From: Crambe crambe
Taxonomy: Eukaryota; Porifera; Demospongiae; Poecilosclerida; Crambeidae
Reading direction: 5' to 3'
DNA: 64,000 bases
Assembly: GCA_963924555.1 (NCBI GenBank)
Contig: OZ004583.1
Coordinates: 7,640,582 to 7,704,581 of the forward strand
The translations under genes and the position numbers were made by a program. A model generated the notes under the pieces. It was not told the origin of the DNA. It made no database searches and was given only the letters and a program-made list of their open reading frames with translations. Position 1 is the stretch's first letter, and the number at the start of each line of letters is the position of its first letter. Below are positions 12,290 through 23,557 of this stretch, piece after piece.

Positions 12290-15200
12290 CTAATCTACAT
12301 AGTCATACTCAGTGAGTTTAGTGTCCATGCTTTCATCCATATCGTTCTTCTTGTCCTTCACAGGCTTACGTCTTTCATACACCATGTTCTTCTTCATAAC
12401 CATCTCTCCACCACCATACACCTGGTTTTCCTTCATCTTTATGGCATTGTCATTCTTATCCTTCACAGGCTTACGTCTTTCATACACCATGTTCTTCTTC
12501 ATCACCATCTCTCCACCACCATACACCTGGTTTTCCTTCATCTTTATGGCATTGTCATTCTTATCCTTCACAGGCTTACGTCTTTCATACACCATGTTCT
12601 TCTTCATCACCATCTCTCCACCACCATACACCTGGTTTTCCTTCATCTTTATGGCATTGTCAGAAGTCTGGGAGGTGTTGATGCCATAAACCGGATTCTC
12701 ATTCATACGTTTATCTACATGTAGTAGCATTCAAGTCACTTTACATATTCTATGGTGGGCAATATTTTGTTCAGTAGCTATTCAGTGTTAACTATTTTGG
12801 AGTCTATCAAGTCTTGCGCAGTACTAGTAGGTAAGGAGTTAGCTACACTAAGCATAGTGACATAAGAAGGTGTCTGGGGGCATACTCCCGCATAAAAATT
12901 TGCGAGCCATCTGCAGGATATGGTCTCTCTCTGCATGAGCAAAAATGAGAACTAACTTTATGGAGACTTCACCCCTTGCACACTTTTGAAACATTAACTA
13001 ATGGCTAATCACCTTTAAATTTGTAGTAAATAACAGCAAGAAGTAGTCCACCAATAGCAATCAGGAAACTGATGTCTGAGAAAACATGGGCTAAGCTGAT
13101 GAGACTATTGCTGGAAGACTGCCAAGTAGGATCACATGTATCTGCATGTACAATGGAGTTAATAATAACCTGAGGGAACTGAGAGAATTATGTTGATACT
13201 TTTTTGTAGTCCGACATGAAATCCCACTGCCACCCAAAACACAAGTGATACCAATGCTACAACTAATCCTGTCATGGAGAGACCCAGAGATAGCCATGGT
13301 CCTACGTAGAAGAGAAGAAAACAAGTCTTAGTTACGTATTATGTGAATGATATGTACGTACCTTTCTTAAAATTAAATTTTATTACCATCAGAGTAGTGA
13401 TCACTCCAAGTGTAATGGCCACAGTTAATACTATCACACCCACAACAAGCAGACCTTGATTACCAGATGTCAACTGTGCACCTACACACACACACACACA
13501 CACACACATTATTTATATTATTGGCTATAATGTATGTCATTGCATGAAAACATTCTAATTCACCTTCACCAGAAATGAAGTTTCCTCTGACCTGAAGGTT
13601 AAGGGAAGAAGCATTGATGGTCACCTGATAATAATGAATTGTAGCAGCATCTGAGACAGTTATTTGGAGAGGGGAATTGAGGGAGGTAGACAATGAAGGG
13701 CTCAGGTCCTGGTAAGAGGAGTCACGGCCATATTGGAAGAAGCAGTCTCCTTTTCTCATAGGGTAGGAACAGAGGACAGAGGTCACACAGCCCTCAGAGG
13801 AGAAGGAAGCATCAAAGGAAGATGAGATTGAAGTATCTATCTCAAAAGTTATTATTTATACATAATTATGTTAAATTCAACTCACTTAGAGATGTGGAGG
13901 TGCTAGTTGATCCAAAGGCTCCTGTAACATTAACCCTGACAAAATAACTTTGCTCTGTTTGATCTGAGAAGGAGAAGGGGAAGGATATGGAACAGAGATT
14001 ATTACTACAGTTATCAGTGTTGATCATCTTCTGATCCACCCTCTCCCTTGTGCTGTCCCCCAGGACAACTGTGTAGCTTAGGAGTTGATGAAAGGAGCAT
14101 CTATCAGAAAAGGATTGTATCTAAAAGGGGAAAAAGAGGGCTAGTAATACATAGTAGCAACACACAGTGTGGCTAACTTGATGAAAGGAGCATCTATCAG
14201 AAAAGGATTGTGTCTGAAAGGGAAAAAAGAGAATATGGTTAGTATAATGTAGTAGCTGCTACAGTGTGGCTAACCTGTTGCATCCACTGAACTGTCAGCT
14301 CATTTAGTTGTCCATTCTGATCATACACAGGCAAGACTGTAATATCAGGAGCTGTATGCATTATAAGTAATTTATCTCTTCAACCTACACTGTAATGTAT
14401 AATGAAAGTATTAATACTGCACACCATTTTATCCCAATGCACACACTGTTTTGTTTTAATTAGTGTGCAGTAAACACTTTCATTTTTACAGTGTAAACTT
14501 ACAAATGCTACCCAACCCAATTTCTTAGGTTAAAAAAGGCCATTCATATCAACTACTATCACAATTATGCTCTTTGAACCCTGTTACTCTGGATACCTCG
14601 TAACTGGACCATAAAATTGTCTCTGGCCCCTTCTTGGTTCCCACAGTTGATTGCACTGACACTGAAGGAGAAGCGTGTCCCCAGGACCAGTCCAGAGCAA
14701 TTGTAACTCTCACTGTGTCTCTAAAAAATAAACGAGAGAAGACAATAATTATTGGATATGATAATGCAACAGTGTGTCATCATACTTTGTGCAAATGCCT
14801 AATTGTAGCATATCAGACTCACTATCATCTGATCACTGGGACAGGAGGGGGGCGGGGCAGGGTTCACTACTACGCGATACATCTCCACGTTATTCTGAGA
14901 GGTGAAGGAGGGGGACCACTGGATGGAGACCTCTGGATCTCCAGTGGTGTGGACAAGAGAACATGTAGCAGAAGAAGGGGAAGGAGGAGGGTCTATATCG
15001 ATGAAATTTAATTCAGCTACTTGTTTGACACACATACACACTGGCTACATACCTCTGATATCTGTGATATATACTGGCTCACTCCTGAATGGAAGACGTC
15101 TACAGTTTATCTTTGACCCTCTTAGAATGGATGCATCACCACTCAATGTGGAAGATACGTACGTTATAAAAGAAATTGTTCTCATAAGGATTTACACTAT

Positions 15201-15913
15201 TAACCTGCACTTGTACACCAGATATAAGATGGCTTGGATTAATAAGGGTCAGGGTCAGTGGTAAAGGTTGCATAGGATCATAGCTTGAATATGATGCGAG
15301 ATTACTATCATTAATTGTCCAAGTCAGACTAGGTACTTCAATGCTTCGACAAGTGAGTATGACTCTTCCAGGACAGAAAGTTCCATTCATGGGAGGAGTG
15401 GAAGATAAGAAAAACATTGGAACAGCTGGAGAGGGAGGAAGACCGGGCATGTTAACATTTATGTGTGTGTATAAGTAGCCACTAGGAATTAGTCAAAAGA
15501 TGCCAGAAAAGTGGTATGTTCATAAATTAAGTTGACAGACAATTACTTAAGTGAAGCATTTTGTTATGTGCTCTACATACGTAGCTATACTCATGCCCAT
15601 TTTCAGAGTCTCTCTACACTGAGAAATGTAGCGTCATCTACATACAAATAATATGCAGCTGATCTGAAGAATTAAGCTAGCTAGATGTACAGCCAACATA
15701 CATAGGTTGGCTAGCTAGTAGATATATGTACAGTAGGTAATTATTATGTTAGCTATTCAGATACATGCGTATAATGCTAGTATCACTATCATTGCATCCA
15801 TTGCATGCAGTGCAGCTAATAAAATATACCCAAACAAACTCACAGTTCACAGTCTCAGTCAAGATGAAGACAATGGTGATGATACATGTAGTAGAGAGCA
15901 TTGTGTGACTCAT
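12290..15913 (-). CDS. G3: Ig/FN3 three-TM receptor with expanded tyrosine tail; frame lesion in E2
   Basis: Exons: E1 15844-15913, E2 15053-15425, E3 14823-14992, E4 14597-14720, E5 14275-14351, E6 13886-14120, E7 13564-13836, E8 13362-13481, E9 13200-13301, E10 13013-13141, E11 12290-12714. All splice phases agree with G1. E2 carries 4 extra bases (ACGTACGTA region near 15160) that shift the frame and give a stop soon after. A donor-like site inside the insertion (TAC|GTATCT) would restore phase 1 to E3 but drop the end of the Ig domain with its second Cys. E11 has three 35-residue repeats with VYGGG and MVYER, then EYDYVD. The conserved promoter block is not found upstream; homology to other copies stops near 16050. 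It is either a young pseudogene or a receptor with a shortened Ig domain. Confidence 0.75.
12354..12662 (-). repeat. Threefold 105-bp tandem repeat inside the G3 tail exon
   Basis: Nearly perfect copies begin at 12354, 12459 and 12564 (plus strand). The period of 105 bp is 35 codons, so the frame is kept and each copy adds two tyrosines (VYGGG and MVYER). Near identity points to recent expansion. Confidence 0.92.
14175..14218 (-). repeat. Duplicate of the 5' end of exon E6
   Basis: The first about 40 bp of E6 with its acceptor (TCTGAAAG.. side) are repeated just upstream of the real E6 of G3 (which starts at 14120). Another piece of the same sequence lies at 17938-18038. Confidence 0.7.
14386..14495. 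repeat. Short palindromic MITE in G3 intron 4
   Basis: Arms TACACTGTAA... and ...TTTTACAGTGTA with GTGTGCAGTAAACACTTTC next to the right end. Related copies lie at 63571-63670 (same intron of G9) and 53213-53325 (just before G7 E4). Confidence 0.7.
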
Positions 15914-16049
15914 TTCTGTTAGAATTAATGAATTCATGAAGTATACTTTGTATAACTAAGAGATGTTATGCCAGTCTCAAGCTGCCACAGTGATATCCTA
16001 GAACTTAATCATCATAAAATGTTGTGATAGGGTTACAAAGGCTTTAAGT

Positions 16050-19000
16050 TAGCGATGTCTAATTTTTGATAACTTAGAGAAACCAGGAGAATTTTGAAGC
16101 GCTGAAATCGGCCAAGCCGTTGCGGAGATACAGTCCTTAGATAGGGTCTGCAACATGAAAAATCGATATCCTAGTTTTGCATAATTTGCACCTGTTTTAA
16201 GTAGAGGGGGTTGAAGCTTAAACAGCCACACCTTCGAATCCTGGGTTTGTGATTGCTCAACAGAGAAATTCACTCGCGATGTACATTTTTGCGGTGTCAG
16301 CAAAAATGAGGTCAAGGGTCAAATTTGGAATTCAAATTTTGGTGGTTCTAAGTGTTGTGCTCACCTTGACTGCCAAGTTGCTTCAAATTGAGCTGCTATA
16401 ACTCCTGAAACAGAGCCTTGGACCCCTTATTTGCAAGCAGATGAGTTATCTTGGAGAGAACAATCAGCTGTGCTAGATGGGGGTCCATGAGAGGGCAATC
16501 CCTCAATGTTCAGTTGTTTGGGGCTTGGTCCAAGATATGTAATGATGAAATCAGAATGAACCCAAGGGGTCCTTTGCCATCTGGGGAGTGTACTTCCAGT
16601 TGGTATAATAAGTGTGTGGTTAGTATCTCCCCCTTAATAGCATATAATTGATTCCAGTTGTAGAAATGAGTGCACCAACATATCAAAACTACTCTACAGG
16701 GCTGGATCCAGGGTTTTTAGATAGGTGGGGTTGCAGGATTAGGAGCACAAACACTGGACCATGAAGAAAGGTACAAGAAGGAGCATATTAGTTTTGGAGG
16801 ACCCATGTTGGCTTCACTGGTAGGCTACCACTATTGAGCATTGCTTAAATTATTAGTTGCACAAAATCGAATCCAGTTTGTAAGTGACACATGCAAGGTC
16901 ATACCTCAAATCACAGTTAGTATGCACCGAGTTATCTAATGTGTGACCTTGAAAAGTAAGCCAAAGTGCTACAAAAGATATCTTTGAAGTGACACATACA
17001 AGATTGCAGGTGTGATTGTTTAAGGAAATCACATACTCTGAAAGATATCTTTGAATGACACGTGCATGGTCACAGGTGCAATCGTAAAAGGAAATCACAG
17101 TATGTACCAAGTTATCCAATGTGTGACCTTGAAAGTGAAAACCAAAATGGATGTGTCATGTATACATAGATTGTTTCTTTCTTTGACCGTAGCCTTAGAT
17201 GATAATTATTATAGTAACCGCATTAGTTCCTAGTTTAGTTAGCCCACACATGTAACATGTTCTCTCTTCTAATTACACTACTTTAGAAGAGAAACACAAA
17301 TTATCAAAGAAAAATAGACATGGCTAAGCAAGTAGGCATGGTCAAATTGTATAATAGCTTGGGAACAAAAAGAGAGTTTGCAACCCTCAAACCCCTCCCC
17401 TGGATCCAGCTCTGCTCCAGGAGGCTGAGTAAGAGTCAGGCCCACATAATTTTTATAGCGTGTTCATGATGTCCATGGAGGAGAAGTGGTTCCATGGTGT
17501 TATAATCAGGCATATGCGCACTTGCATAATAATGGTGAAACAGATCATCAACATTGATGGAGACATAGAATTATCTTAAAAAGACTTTTGATCACCAAAA
17601 GATAAATTTACCTTGCTGAAAACAAACAAGAATGATTCAAATAGTTTCCTTGTCAAAGATAAGTCTACTTCCTTTCATTTCACTCTCTGGTAAATCTACC
17701 ACTATTTCCTCTTGTTCCTTCATCTTGTCATCCAAAACTCAAACTAACCTTGCATTTTCACCTGCAAATTCTTCTAGCATTAGGGATGCATTGGGGATTG
17801 GGCACATCTGAGGATACCACCTTTTCTACAAATTTGTATGTGTTGTATGAGTACCTCCCCCTTTCTTGTAACTGTTTGTCGATCAGTTTCTTGATCGTCA
17901 GGCCATAATAACCAAGTTCACTAGGAAATGGCAGTGATGTGTAGCTTAGGAGTTGATGAAAGGAGCATCTATCAGAAAAGGATTGTATCTAAAAGGGAAA
18001 AAAGAGGGCTAGTAATACATAGTAGCAACACACAGTTAAAGTAAAGTAAGTTTGTGTAAAGAATTGAGGGTGGCAGTATTGATTGTCACTTGCACTTTTT
18101 TCTGAGTGAACTAAGAGGTTAAACCGATGGGATGTGGACCTGGTCCGAGTAAAATGGAGCAGATTCATATATAGAACATGGCCCAATTTTTCTCCAGATC
18201 GTGCCATATTATGATGAATATTATGATTAAGAACAAGAAAATAAGAAATCATGAGAAAGTGCGCTTTTATCATTCTTCCGTGTTGAGACTTTCAGCCTCC
18301 AAAATTCTCCTGCATGATAGCTAAGAATGTGCATAAGAGACAGGATAAGCAGTCATAGCAGCTACAACTTACTGTTTTCTGAGAAAATCCAACTTCATTT
18401 TGTATTAATCCTATGGAGGGTCATAGGTCATCCCTACATAGAGAGCGGGTAGCACTCTCTGATAAATTATTCAATAAATAAATTCAATAACACTACATGC
18501 TATATGGCAGTTATTTATTTTTCTCATCTCAATGGATTAGTAAATGAAATTAGTTTTTCGTTGATCACATTACAGACAATGATGGACCATCAAATTTGAG
18601 TCCAGAATAAAGTTATAGACTTTTCTTGGGGTTAGCTAGCTATATTCTAACCTTATGTCCTCCAATTCAATGGAGGCCCTATTACCACTAGATCAAGAAA
18701 CAAGAAGAATGGATGAATGGATTGTAATAATTATAATAATATTATATTTATATAATATAATAATATAATAATAATATTATATTATGGATTTATGGATTGG
18801 ATGAGAATGCAAGGATAATAATGCACATCAAGTTCATCAACAGTTATAATCATCTATCCTTACTGCTATATAGTTTTAATCAAGGTGTGACTTATGATGT
18901 TGCACACCACATCTCACTGATGCTTTACCTGTACCTGTAGCCTGATGGAGGAGAACATGGCCAGCAGAGCTTTGTTGCAAATTAAATAGTGAAGATCATA

Positions 19001-19140
19001 ACAGGTAAAGGACGTTAATAAAGCTTAACACCACCGCACCAACGACAACCCTTTCCTTAATCACTTTTAATACATAAAAAGTTTCCTCCATGCAATTGGT
19101 CTGTAAACTTAAAGCTAATGAGTGATAGTTTGTCTTCTGT
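16050..19140. other. Intergenic region, repeats only
   Basis: No gene could be supported. 16850-17130 holds an internally repetitive stretch (ATGTGTGACCTTGAAA and AAAGATATCTTTGAA each occur twice). 17938-18038 duplicates part of G3 around E6 and its following intron. 18420-18466 carries the shared hairpin end of the dispersed element. 18720-18790 is AT-only low complexity. Confidence 0.5.
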
Positions 19141-19545
19141 CTAGCCAGTGCCATTGGAACCTCTTCCATCCTAAATCAGAAGAAAGAATAACCAAGAGAT
19201 TGGTTAAATAGAAACATAGCCTTCGATATCCCACTTCACAGTTCACTATATAGAGCTGTGGGAAGGACTTATAGATTGCTATGAGGAAGTATGCATGTGT
19301 ATATAACTTTGTGAGATCCTAAAAGAATGTTGTATCATCTGTATGTTACTTACCTCCTTTTTAAGTGGTTGGGGAGGTGAAAGTTTTGCTGGTTTCCTGC
19401 CACTCTCCTACATGGAATTACTACAATGACATCATCATTGGTTGGGTTCTTCCTTACCTTACTGTTACCCAGAGCACTGTATTCTTCTCCACTTCCCTTC
19501 TGGGTACTGGATGGCTTGCCCTTCCCATGGTCCAATAATTGCATC
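19141..19545 (-). pseudogene. Orphan tail-I 3' end (ITAM-like exon, linker exon, stop exon)
   Basis: This matches the 3' end of G9: last exon 19141-19170 (DGRGSNGTG then stop), linker exon 19354-19407 (ESGRKPAKLSPPQ type), and a partial YxxL exon ending at 19458 with GEEYSAL. The 5' part of the YxxL exon is cut near 19545, where sequence of a different receptor (intron 5 and E5 of G4) begins directly. The first YxxL of the exon (YLPL) is lost at this junction. Confidence 0.8.
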
Positions 19546-19603
19546 TAAAGGAAAATAAATAGTGTATATATGCACGTTACACAGTAGCTATATGGATAAC
19601 TTG

Positions 19604-21438
19604 TTGCATCCACTGCACTGTCAGCTGATTTAATCGTCCATTCTGACTATACGCAGGCAAGACTGTAAAGTCAGGAGCTGCATGCATAGTAAGTACGTAA
19701 TTGTATAGCTTTTCTCTCACTGCATAACAGTAATGTACCCAAATTCCAATAATACTACTATTATGTATATAGCTAAATTAAGTATTGACTCCATACCTCG
19801 TAACAGGGTTATAAAATTGTCTCTGGCCCCTTCTTGGTATCGACATTTGATAATAATATAATATGGAGGACATTTGATGGCACTGACACAGTAATGAAGG
19901 AGTAGTGTGTCCAAGGACCAGTCCAGAGCACCTGTAACTCTCACTGGGTCTCTATGATGATATACGTATAATACCGAGAAAAAAATTATTTGTTAGTACT
20001 TCAAAATCACAAAGACAGCTATAGCTATATGTAGCTACTTTCGTAAATTATGTGACATTCCCAAGTAGGAATTGTGCTTCATGCACATACCTATAATGCC
20101 TCATATCCCATCATCAAATCTATCTACTGTTTCACCTATGTTTTAAAATCAGCTCTTCATGATTCATGCACTCAAAGTTATTAACCTGGGACATGCATGC
20201 AGACAATACAAATGTAGCTATAGTGTGCTGAAATGGCTAAACCATTTCAGCACACTATACAGAAGACAAAAACAGACTCACTATCATCTGATCACTGGGA
20301 CAGGAGGGGGTGGCAGGGTTCACTACCACATGATACATTTCTATGTCATACTGAGAGGTGAAGGAGGGGGACCACTGGATGTAGACCTCTGGACCTCCAG
20401 TAGTGCGGACAAGAGAACAGGTAGCAGAAGAAGGGGAAGGAGGAGGGTCTATTGGTAGAATATTTACTTGTTTGACACACATGCACCACACACATACACA
20501 CTATGTACTAATTAATGTATACCTACCTCTGATATTTGTGATATATATTGGGTCACTCCTGAATGGAAAACGTCTACAAGTTATCTTTGACCCTCTTAGA
20601 AGAGATGCATCACCACTCAATGTGGAAGTTAGCTATAAAAAATTATTGTAAGAGAAATGGTTTTCATCAGTAGTAATGCTGTTGACCAGCACTTGCACAC
20701 CAGATGTAAGATGGCTTGGATTAAAGTCAGTGGTAAACGTTGTGTAGGATCATAGTTTGAGAATGATGCGAGATTACTATCATCGATTGCCCAAATAAGA
20801 CTAGGTATTTCAATGCCACGACAAGTGAATGTGACTCTTCCAGGACAGAAAGTTCCATTAGAAGGAGCAGATAAGGAAAACATTGAAACAACTGGAGAGG
20901 GAGGAAGGGAGGAGGGAAAGAGGGAGGGAGGGAGAGGTCGAGTGAAGAGAGAATGTTAAGTATGTAACTACCAGGAGTTAATCAAAAGATGTCAGAAAAC
21001 TGCAACTATAATGCTAACTAGATACGTAGGGTATACATACGTACTTTGCTCATAAAGAAGTTGACAGTTGTGTACTACATACATAGCTACATGACTATAC
21101 CTCTTGCAAATGACTCTATCTAAGAAACATAGCAAGAGGCTGCATATAGAGCATTGTTTATTATGTAGCTGCTTGATTAAGATCTGACACTGTAAAAACA
21201 GAAGCGTTATAATTAACACTGAAAATGTCCCAATACACACACTATACATACATAGGTGTGCAATGCACATTTTCATCTTCATATACAAGTTAGCTAATAA
21301 AATAGTGCTAGCCAGAAAAAAAAAACAAACTATTAGTTATGTCCAGCTACAAACAAACTCACGGGTACAGTTCACAGTTTCTGACCACATGAAGATAACG
21401 ATGATGATACATGTAGTAGAGATCAATGTGCAACTCAT
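19604..21438 (-). pseudogene. G4: 5' half of a receptor (E1-E5), broken
   Basis: E1 21363-21438 (intact signal peptide), E2 20527-20891, E3 20282-20448 (intact), E4 about 19798-19950, E5 19604-19680. E2 has a 10-bp deletion near 20725 that shifts frame and leads to a stop. E4 has a 1-bp deletion and a 30-odd bp insertion. E6 to E10 are missing; the next sequence is the tail-I end at 19141-19545. G4 is nearly identical to the front of G1 in exons and introns and is part of a segmental duplication. The 5' UTR is interrupted by an insertion at 22021-22378. Confidence 0.88.
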
Positions 21439-22020
21439 TTTGGTTAACTGCAATGGGATGAATTCATAAAGTATACTATAGCTACTGAATTCAGAATATG
21501 AAAAGGACTCTTCAAGCATTGACTATACAAGATATTGACAGCCCCATGATATGTAGCTAGATGTTAGAGCATAATCATCAGCTGTAAGTGCAGGGTTAGT
21601 TAGTTGTTGGCTTACATGAATAGTTATGTAATAGCTGGCTAGTTATTATTGTCCAGAACACACTATTACTTGCTAGTGAAGAGTGTAACTAATCAGCTAT
21701 GAATGTCAGAATGATTCATAGCTAGCTAGCTGGCTAGCATATAATGCATGAACTAGCTAGCTAGCTATAATTAGTGTAAGTAGCAACAATTTATTCACAT
21801 CTATTACATGTAGCTATAAGAAGATAAAATACGTAACATCACGATATCTCACCTATTAGTTTCGTATCCAGGTCTGATCTCATAGCTATAGCTAGCTAGC
21901 TGCCTACGTAGCTAACTTTCATCCATAATATTGATTTAGTATAGGCTGTTGGCTAATTGCTGCATGATTGGGTTAATTCAATCATATACAAGCTAATTAT
22001 CGATTCTTTCATTCTGTATA

Positions 22021-22378
22021 GTCACATAGGCGAAGGAAACAGGGGGGCACTGGGGGCACATGCCCCCCCCCCCCCACATTTTGTGGACTGGGGGCACATG
22101 GGGCATGCATGTTGCAACAACGTTTTAAAAAAATAGTGTCTTTTTATTAGCTACACCTTCATAAGGATAAAACTGATAACATCAACTTAACGAAAGTAGC
22201 ACATGAAGTTAATGAGAGAAGGAAAAAAATTAATTTTGATAATTATTTCCCCCAATCATTCCCCTAAAACACATACTCTTCTCAAAGCAGCCTTTGGCTG
22301 CACGTTTGTTGTGCCCCCCCCCCCCCCCCCCCCCCCCCAGTCAAAGACATCTTCCTTCACCCATGAATTAGATAATTA
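22021..22378. mobile_element. Insertion with poly-C tracts in the G4 5' flank
   Basis: Compared with the G1 flank (ATTCTGTATAGATG...), the G4 copy is interrupted here by about 360 bp containing C-runs at 22063-22076 and 22315-22338 and GGGGGCAC repeats. Similar C-rich dispersed sequence occurs near 26090-26130, 44700-44752 and 46730-46790. No coding capacity was recognised. Confidence 0.6.
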
Positions 22379-22401
22379 TTTATTTCATTATCTTGTTTGA
22401 C

Positions 22402-22419
22402 TTTATAAGGAACTGCTTA
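22402..22419 (-). promoter_or_regulatory. Relic promoter block of G4
   Basis: Same TATA-like block as at 9221-9238, now separated from the G4 signal exon by the 22021-22378 insertion. Confidence 0.5.
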
Positions 22420-22860
22420 GGATTACCCAGGCAAATGGATTTTATAAACAGCACCCTGGTGCCCCTATTAAAAATTGAGGGGAATGCACCAAAGTCATAA
22501 TGTCACAATGCTACATTGTCCTCCCTCTCAAATGTCAGATGACTTCTTCATTTTCCAACAATCAGCTATAAACTACCCACAGAGATAGAAACAGATTCTT
22601 TATGACAATGTTATCTGATCATTATTTTATAATTTTCTTCCAACAGTCAGCTTCAGAAAACCTAAAACTGTTGTTATTCATAGTGTGTTCATGAGTCATA
22701 AACCCACTTTACCCCATAAGGGAGGGAATTTATGAGCACTATGGGAGTAAATATTTATTTAATCTTTTAGTAAATATCTAATGGTAGTTCAAAAGTCATA
22801 GCTAATGTCATAATGTCACGATGCTACATTAATCCTCCCTCTGAAAAGCTCATCCCCGAG

Positions 22861-23250
22861 TTAAGGATTACGAAAATTCTCATAATACTCGGGATGTTTA
22901 CACAGCAGCTGCATGGTGTGTTGTCCTGAGATGGCAGTTGTGCTAGTGGCGGTGCTGTCTGTGGTAGTGCTGGTTTCGATACAGTGATTTGCTTGTATGG
23001 CACTCACTTTCAGTTTCTCACCCAGGCTTTCAGTCTTAGGTGTACGGCACTCGCTGGCATAATGGCCAACTGCATTGCAGTTGTAGCACCTCCTGGGATG
23101 GCTTGACATATACCATTCTTAGATGGCGTATTTTTTTGGTTGTTGGAGCGATGGCTACTGACTGTGTGCTGTTCTTCTGAGTCTGATACTTCTTAAGTTC
23201 AGTCTGCCTCTTCTCTTCGTTCTTAGCTCTCAGGTCACCTTGTCACAACC
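22861..23250 (-). mobile_element. Second copy of the gag/zinc-knuckle remnant
   Basis: Encodes CYNCNAVGHYASEC (CX2CX4HX4C), like 9624-10140, with further small deletions; the upstream gag-like frame is mostly deleted. Its flanks also match those of the first copy, so it arose by segmental duplication and not by a new insertion. Confidence 0.7.
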
Positions 23251-23557
23251 ATGAACGACATGAAAAGTCTGCTCCAGTCTCCAAATGAATACAGCCACGG
23301 ATTCACTGTCCTCCTGATAAGTGTGTTGGAGATCATGAGCAACCAGCACACAACTTCCTACCCCCACAGAAGACAAGCAATCCACTACCAGTACCCAGAA
23401 GTAAAGTGGAGGAGAATAGCTACAGTGGTCTCAAGGTAAGGAAGAACCCAACCAATGATAATACTTTCATATCATCTATGAAAGCAATATCCACAGCTAA
23501 GCAGCATAACATGATGTGCACAAGATATGTAGCTATGCCCCCTTCAATTGATATATT

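Noticed and set aside
12242..12724. Long plus-strand frames over the G3 tail
   Set aside because: Shadows of the minus-strand tail repeat; the minus frame matches tails of G1, G5 and G6.
16049..16315. 88-codon minus-strand frame
   Set aside because: No recognisable domain, no splice partners and no conservation in the paralogous flanks.
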